The notes below the pieces were generated by a model that worked only from the letters and a program-made list of their open reading frames with translations, did not search any database and was not told the DNA's origin. A stretch of DNA of 64,000 nt. It comes from Lamellibrachia satsuma (lineage: Eukaryota > Annelida > Polychaeta > Sabellida > Siboglinidae). Positions 58,585 to 64,000 of the stretch are shown one piece after another (the stretch's first letter is position 1; each line of letters opens with the position of its first letter). Where the stretch lies: positions 33,319,688-33,383,687 of the forward strand of contig BSQZ01000001.1 in assembly GCA_033239005.1 (NCBI GenBank). Direction: 5' to 3'. Position numbers and translations under genes: made by a program.

Positions 58585-61500
58585 ATGAAGCTGTACGTTG
58601 TCGCTCAGCTGCTGGCGGTGGCGGTGGTGGTGGGCGCCTCCGCACGCCTGGTCGGTGACAACACTCGTAAGACGGAAGCCCTCGGCGATTTAAACGACAA
58701 AACAGGCAACTTTTATAATAAAAAGGCACCACACGATATCCAAATATCGTGGCAAACCGTTGAAGAAATTTTGGAACTGACGGGAGAACTCGGCAATGTG
58801 ACGAGTAAGTTTTATATCATTGTATCTCAATTATGTCCAACTTTGTCGACAGCTATGCCCATTAAAATTGAATGCAATCAAATAAATTAGTTACAAAAAT
58901 ATGAAATGTATGTATTGGACTGCACGATTTAAATGTAGTTATGTATGTTTCTAGATGTTCCTGTTGCTATCTACCGGGATGATTTGCCACCAGACTATGT
59001 GGCTTACTGGATGGTTGAATTCAACTCCTCGCAGTACGCCGTCGTCAGCGCAGGCGCCACATCAGGTGCTTAAGTAAAACTATTCATGTGTGAGACTACT
59101 TTACGACAACGTTCAAAATACATTCCTGTTTTTCTCAGTGAGTTCAACAAAGCATAGCTCCAATTTCGTGAAAGAATGTTTCGAATATGAAAGATATATA
59201 TAGCGCAGTATATAGTCATTAGGACTGCTCAAAGTGCTTTACACCACCTTGCAGACTTTACATGGTGCCTAAAACTTCACCACCTGGCAGACCTAACACT
59301 TAACCCCCTGGCAGACCTTATACTTCACCCCTGGCAGACATGTTCATTATAACGCCATCTCGATTTTATTTTTAATCATTCAGCCACGCTGCAATTTCTG
59401 CGCGAAGACTATTCGTTCGCAAATCCACCTGTCTCTATAGCCAGGTACTAATTTATACAGCTGAGTGAACTATGGCACCGTGTGGTGAACGAAATTGCCA
59501 AAGCATCGAAACTGCAGCAAGAGGATTCAAACCCGGTTCTCTCGATTGATAGTCCAACGTTCTGACCGCGACGCCACGTGTGTGTGTGTGTGCGTGTGTG
59601 TGCGTGTGCGTGTGCGTGTGCGTGTGTGTGTGCAACGTGATATTGATACTAATAATGCCAAAACACTCATTGACTGCAAAACCGTGTTGTGTTTTATGTT
59701 AGACAACACTGTGCATAAGTAATGAAACAAAGCTCAAGTAATAATTTCACGCCATAAAAATGTGTGTCTATGAATAGTTCATATAATATGTGCGCATTTC
59801 CTGGAAGATTTTTTTGTTAGATACATGTATGGTAATGACATATATTCATCTACGCGGCATTACTATGTCTGTACACAATGTGACATTTCATGTTGGTAAT
59901 GTAGATACAGCAGTATGTCTATGGACCCTAATTGTAGAGTAACATGTGTTTTCTCCTTTCAACAGGCGACTACAAGGTGTCCACCCAAGGTCCGCTACCT
60001 TCGCCTATATCTCTGCTTGACTCGACGGCCGAGGGATACGAAAAGAAATGCTTCAAGTACCTGATGTTGTCGCCTGACGGGGAAATGATGTGTCGAGACA
60101 ATAATGGAAACATCGTCGCGACAACGGCCGAGAAAATGCTATTGACTGGCAACTATGTATGTACCGGTGGATGAATGCTACATATGATTGTTACAGTATC
60201 CTTCAGTGTGTTTTAGAAATACACTGTTCCCGGTTACAAAATATTTTTATTTTTAAGTTCGCAACCATAAGAAATCCACGGCTTACTTATAGAACAGCGT
60301 ATTCTAACAAAGATATGTGTATGTGAGACAGTTGTTACGATGAAGTAATTGTTCAATATTTTTGCAGCGCGGTTAGTTGAGTGCGTAAATCTGTCTTGCA
60401 TTAACTGTCCTATAATTTTTAAAACACGCTTATTATGCAATAATATTACCATGGGATCACAAACGGAAGCGGATGAGGAAATTCTATGTGTATTTTCATT
60501 CGAACATGTTCACTTGAGGTTAGAAAAACTGGTGGAGTCACATGTTGCTAACAATCAACTCTACTCCCACTAAAATGTGTAATGCTATTAAAAGCTATGC
60601 TATAATATGTTTAGACGGTGACAACCTTCACCGGTACTCTCCGATGGTTTTGTCGAGTAACAACTGCTATTCAATATGGTGGTGGAGAGTCGGCCAACAT
60701 GTGGATGTGGCGATGCTTCCTAACAATAACAATCATATCTCATACACATCCGTTACCCTTGCGCTTTGGTGTATCCTTCTGTTGCAGTCTGGAGAAGATC
60801 CACGCTTCGAGCACGCGAACGAATACATAGAACAGCACCGTTCCACGTTGGCGGCCCAGTGGGCTGCCCGAGCAGCTAATGTGGCCAAGACATCTGCCTG
60901 GGTAGACGGTCAAATTACCCTGCCCCCCGACACGAACGATGTGTCCAGCTACGTGGAGATCTACCTTCACCGGGGCGGAGTGATTCGTGTTCCCGTCGAT
61001 GCAGACACTGCCTCGATCAAGGTGAGGTACCTCGCTGACCGTAAAGTACAAACAGCCACCGACTTAAAGCGGTACCAGACGGCAGTGTGCCGTATGTTGT
61101 CTTTCTGCAGTGTCGACAATGACTTCACCATCGACCTGTCGCATACGAAGACAGTCCTGCAGATGAGTTACATCGATATCGCTACCAGCATGGACGTGCC
61201 GGTGCTGTTCAACGGAAGAAAGAGCATCGAGTTTGAGTTGCGGGTTCAGTTGTCGACGGGCGAGGTAATGTTGAAGCACTACAGTCTCGACACGACCCAC
61301 ACACGCCAGAAACGCTTTAAAGAATACATGAGCTACTCCCACAAGGACTGCTCAATCGGACACGAGAATGTGTTCCCCGATTATTGGCAGCACTATTTCA
61401 ATAAGGACGATGATGAGTGTATTGTCGGATGTGGGCCCGTAGCTTGGGCAATGATATTCGGCTACTACGATCGTCGCTCGCACTACAAGTCGTCGATCTA

Positions 61501-62359
61501 CGGCACGGGTAGTCAGGACCTGTATCGATGCGGCGACGACGGCACGACCGGAGCAAAGGGCTGCTGGGCTCCGTGGACGTCAAGTTTCGACAAGACTCGT
61601 CTGAAGAAGTACATCGAACAGATCAACGGGAAAGTCGGCACGTGGTGCAAGCACGGCGCCACCCCAGCCCACAAGATGGACCGAATCGAGGACTTCTTCA
61701 AGGTACGTACCACATGTCGTCATGTCCTTCCAAAACATATTTATTATTTAATTTGATATAAAATTACACACTAGCTAAAATATAAGTTAACCGTGTGACC
61801 CTGTAAGCGCACCTAGTATTACGACAATGTTCTCCTATTCTTTTCGCTGTGAGTTTATTATTCACAAATAAACAACATAAGATTCAAAGCCTACAACGTT
61901 GTATCGTCACTGTTTATTGTGTATTGTTAGTAAATGACTGCTGTGTGATCTATTTATTTAATGTCACATGCTTCTACGTGGTTGTTGTTGTATTGGACAT
62001 CCATGCAGAGTCGACAGAAGTCTGGCAGCCCTGGTGTGCATCAGACAAACAACGTCTGGAGGTTGATCGCCCGCGAGTATATCGCCAGTCAGACGAGATC
62101 GTGGCTCTGTCAGGGTTGGCCTGTCCTCGTCGGGGTGACGGCGGGCGGCCCCTTCAAGTGGCACTATCCGGTGGCAACAAGGTACCGCTCGCGCTCTCGC
62201 AACTACCGTAGGTGCGTCCGTATCTTTAGGAGGAAACGATGCGCTAGATGGCACACGCAGTTTGACAGTTCGATGTACATTCACACAGGCTGGGATAATC
62301 CGAGAACCAAGTGGAGAGCAATGGACGACATGCACTACGCCGCTGTCGCCTCCTACTGA
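58585..62359 (+). CDS. Secreted C39/papain-like cysteine peptidase, five exons
   Basis: Coding exons are 58585-58804, 58955-59065, 59966-60156, 60788-61702 and 62009-62359. The phases (1, 1, 0, 0) join to 595 residues. Residues 1-20 are a signal peptide (MKLYVVAQLLAVAVVVGASA). Residues about 21-175 form a propeptide-like region with YVAYWMVEFNSSQYAVVSAG. The peptidase part has ECIVGCGPVAWAMIFGYYDR with the probable nucleophile Cys389, and GGPFKWHYPVATRYR with the probable catalytic His531. The order (CGPxA then HY) is that of C39-like and related papain-fold peptidases. A dibasic segment (THTRQKRFKEY) precedes the catalytic part and could be a processing site. The tail is very basic with two Cys (RYRSRSRNYRRC, RRKRCARWH). 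AATAAA at 62427 ends the gene. An extracellular digestive or defence role is inference. Confidence 0.82.
59190..59575 (-). mobile_element. SINE-like repeat in intron 2 of the peptidase gene
   Basis: On the minus strand, GGCGTCGCGGTCAGAACGTT followed by GGGTTTGAATCCTC near 59572-59525 resembles tRNA A and B boxes. Then TTTCGTTCACCACACGGTGC, a body, three copies of a CTGGCAGACC motif (plus strand reading) and the end GCTCAAAGTGCTTTACACC follow. The whole order recurs at 62915-63930. Confidence 0.65.
59578..59632. repeat. (GT)n/(GCGT)n microsatellite
   Basis: GT and GTGCGT units directly after the SINE-like head. Confidence 0.9.
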
Positions 62360-62426
62360 GTGTTTATCTCTTCTATTCTCTTGCTCGTCGTCTCCTGCTG
62401 GTGGCCAGCACATTGTAATTCGTCGG

Positions 62427-62432
62427 AATAAA
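62427..62432 (+). terminator. Poly(A) signal of the peptidase gene
   Basis: AATAAA 68 bases after the stop codon at 62359. Confidence 0.65.
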
Positions 62433-62914
62433 CGACGTTGTTGAATACAATGTTGGCTTTGTTATTGAATATATGATGTAATTAAATACTATGTTGGCTC
62501 TGTTATTCAATGTAAGGTCTTAGCGCTGACACCCATGATATAAATTTGCACCATTCTATAAAATGTATTTTACTGTTAAATACAACGATGTTAGCCCAAC
62601 ACATCTGATACTCCTGTTTTATTCACGTAGCTTAAGGGTGGTCTCAAACATGTTAAAATTCTTTAACGCATGTATGGTGTTTAGTATTGGTTCAAGCCAC
62701 CACTTAGCATCCAGTACATGGTGTCGGACTTCAGACAACGCGCATATAGCCAATCAAACGATACTCACATATTGTATACCGAAACATAATCACGATATTC
62801 CATCTTAGCAACAGTGAACTGATTACATATCAAGGCTTCAAGCGATTGGTTTTAGCTGTGATGAATTCACTGGATGTGAAAAACCGCCATGTTGGTTCAA
62901 TCGACAATTGGATA

Positions 62915-63930
62915 AATGTGCGTTCTTACATAGCGCGGTATCCAGTTCTTGGGACTGCTCAAAGCGCTTTACACTTCACCCCCTGGCAGACTTGTCTACA
63001 CTTCATCCCCTGACAGACTTGTCTACACTTCACCCCGTGACAGACTTGTCTACACTTCACCCCCTGGCAGACTTGTCTACACTTCACCCCCTGGCAGACT
63101 TGTCTACACTTCACCCCCCTGACAGACTTGTCTACACTTCACCCCGTGACAGACTTGTCTACACTTCACCCCCTGGCAGACTTGTCTACACTTCACCCCC
63201 TGGCAGACTTGTCTACACTTCACCCCCTGACAGACTTGTCTACACTTCACCCCCCTGACAGACTTGTCTACACTTCACCCCGTGACAGACTTGTCTACAC
63301 TTCACCCCGTGACAGACTTGTCTACACTTCACCCCCTGGCAGACTTGTCTACACTTCACCCGCTGGCAGACTTGTCTACACTTCACCCCCCTGACAGACT
63401 TGTCTACACTTCACCCCGTGACAAACTTGTCTACACTTCACCCCCTGGCAGACTTGTCTACACTTCACCCCCTGGCAGACTTGTCTACACTTCACCCCCT
63501 GACAGACTTGTCTACACTTCACCCCCTGGCAGACTTGTCTACATTTCACCCCCCTGACAGACTTGTCTACACTTCACCCCGTGACAGACTTGTCTACACT
63601 TCACCCCCTGACAGACTTGTCTACACTTCACCCCCTGGCAGACTTGTCTACACTTCACCCCTAACATACTTGTCTACACTTCACCCCCTGACAAACTTGT
63701 CTACACTTCACCCCCTGGAAGACTTGTCCATTCCAGCGCTATCTCAACTTCTCTGAGAAGCATTCAGAAGACTGTTCGTTAACGTATCCAGCATTGTCTG
63801 TAGCCAGGTGTTGAGCAACCTGGAGCAACGTGAGGTGAATGAAATTGCCAAAACTTTGAAATGGCGACAAGGTGATTCGGACCCTGGTTCTCTCGATTGA
63901 ACGTTCCAATCACTACGCTAAAAGCGCCCC
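62915..63930 (-). mobile_element. SINE-like repeat carrying an internal 27-bp array
   Basis: Both ends match the copy at 59190-59575. The left end (plus strand) is TAGCGCGGTAT and GCTCAAAGCGCTTTACAC. The right end is TGAATGAAATTGCCAAAACT and GGTTCTCTCGATTGAACGTT. The short motif present three times in the other copy is amplified here to about 28 units. Confidence 0.65.
62968..63728. repeat. 27-bp minisatellite, about 28 copies
   Basis: The unit ACTTGTCTACACTTCACCCC followed by CTGGCAG (variants CTGACAG, GTGACAG, and units with one extra C) repeats head to tail. Period 27, or 28 when the extra C is present, keeps or shifts the frame, giving the repetitive open frames here. No gene. Confidence 0.95.
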
Positions 63931-64000
63931 ACTGTACAATATGCGTCCGTATACAATATATAATGACAATAAAACGGGTAGCTCTTATATCTGCAATGGC

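Overview
This is a eukaryotic, animal genome window. It has intron-bearing genes with GT-AG junctions and metazoan TATA promoters, dense microsatellites and minisatellites, non-LTR and Ty3/gypsy retroelements, tRNA-derived SINEs and MITE-like elements. The gene content (secreted cysteine-rich peptides, a fibrinogen-domain lectin-like protein, a TEX264 homologue, a secreted C39-like peptidase) fits a marine invertebrate such as a mollusc or a lancelet. I cannot fix the species from the sequence. No prokaryotic, CRISPR or phage feature is present.

Region 1 (1-23.5 kb) holds a cluster of four paralogous genes for small secreted cysteine-rich proteins: CRP-1 at 467-2062 (+), CRP-2 at 5636-7242 (+), CRP-3 at 13308-14624 (-) and CRP-4 at 19451-23329 (+). 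Each has four coding exons with intron phases 0, 1, 1: signal peptide, short proline-rich linker, a second linker ending in Cys, and a 12-Cys domain. CRP-1 to CRP-3 share a core promoter with a TATA box and a palindrome near the predicted start of transcription. CRP-1 and CRP-2 are a direct segmental duplication including flanks. I recognise no named family. This cluster is my best candidate for something undescribed. A full-length RTE-like LINE (8641-12155) with an intact 1049-residue ORF and a 10-bp target-site duplication sits between CRP-2 and CRP-3. Three inverted-repeat elements lie in intron 1 of CRP-4.

Region 2 (24-31 kb) is mostly mobile DNA. A defective Ty3/gypsy element (24161-27690) has TG...CA ends and a 5-bp target duplication, and interrupts an older dispersed repeat. 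It is followed by a SINE, LINE fragments and long (TA)n tracts.

Region 3 (31.4-37.4 kb) is a five-exon gene for a secreted coiled-coil plus fibrinogen-domain protein (410 aa). It is followed by a CR1-like LINE fragment and a foldback structure with arms of about 190 bp.

Region 4 (39.7-50.5 kb) contains a three-exon TEX264 homologue (201 aa) whose stop codon lies at the edge of a minisatellite. A frameshifted inverted copy of its last exon lies 3.5 kb downstream. A small gene of unknown function (46083-46442) lies between the inverted arms. The promoter segment of that gene is duplicated at 47.6-50.5 kb, with massive expansion of a 38-bp unit.

Region 5 (51-56.6 kb) is nearly all minisatellite, including a 2.4-kb strand-asymmetric purine-rich array. 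Region 6 (58.5-62.4 kb) is a five-exon gene for a secreted C39/papain-like cysteine peptidase (595 aa). It is followed by a SINE-like repeat carrying an internal 27-bp array to the end of the window.

A recurring theme is that the same short segment is single-copy in one paralogous block and tandemly amplified in another: a 44-bp poly(A)-signal unit, the 38-bp unit, a 26-bp unit and the 27-bp unit. All exon models were made by eye from frame, splice motifs and paralogue comparison. None is supported by transcripts.
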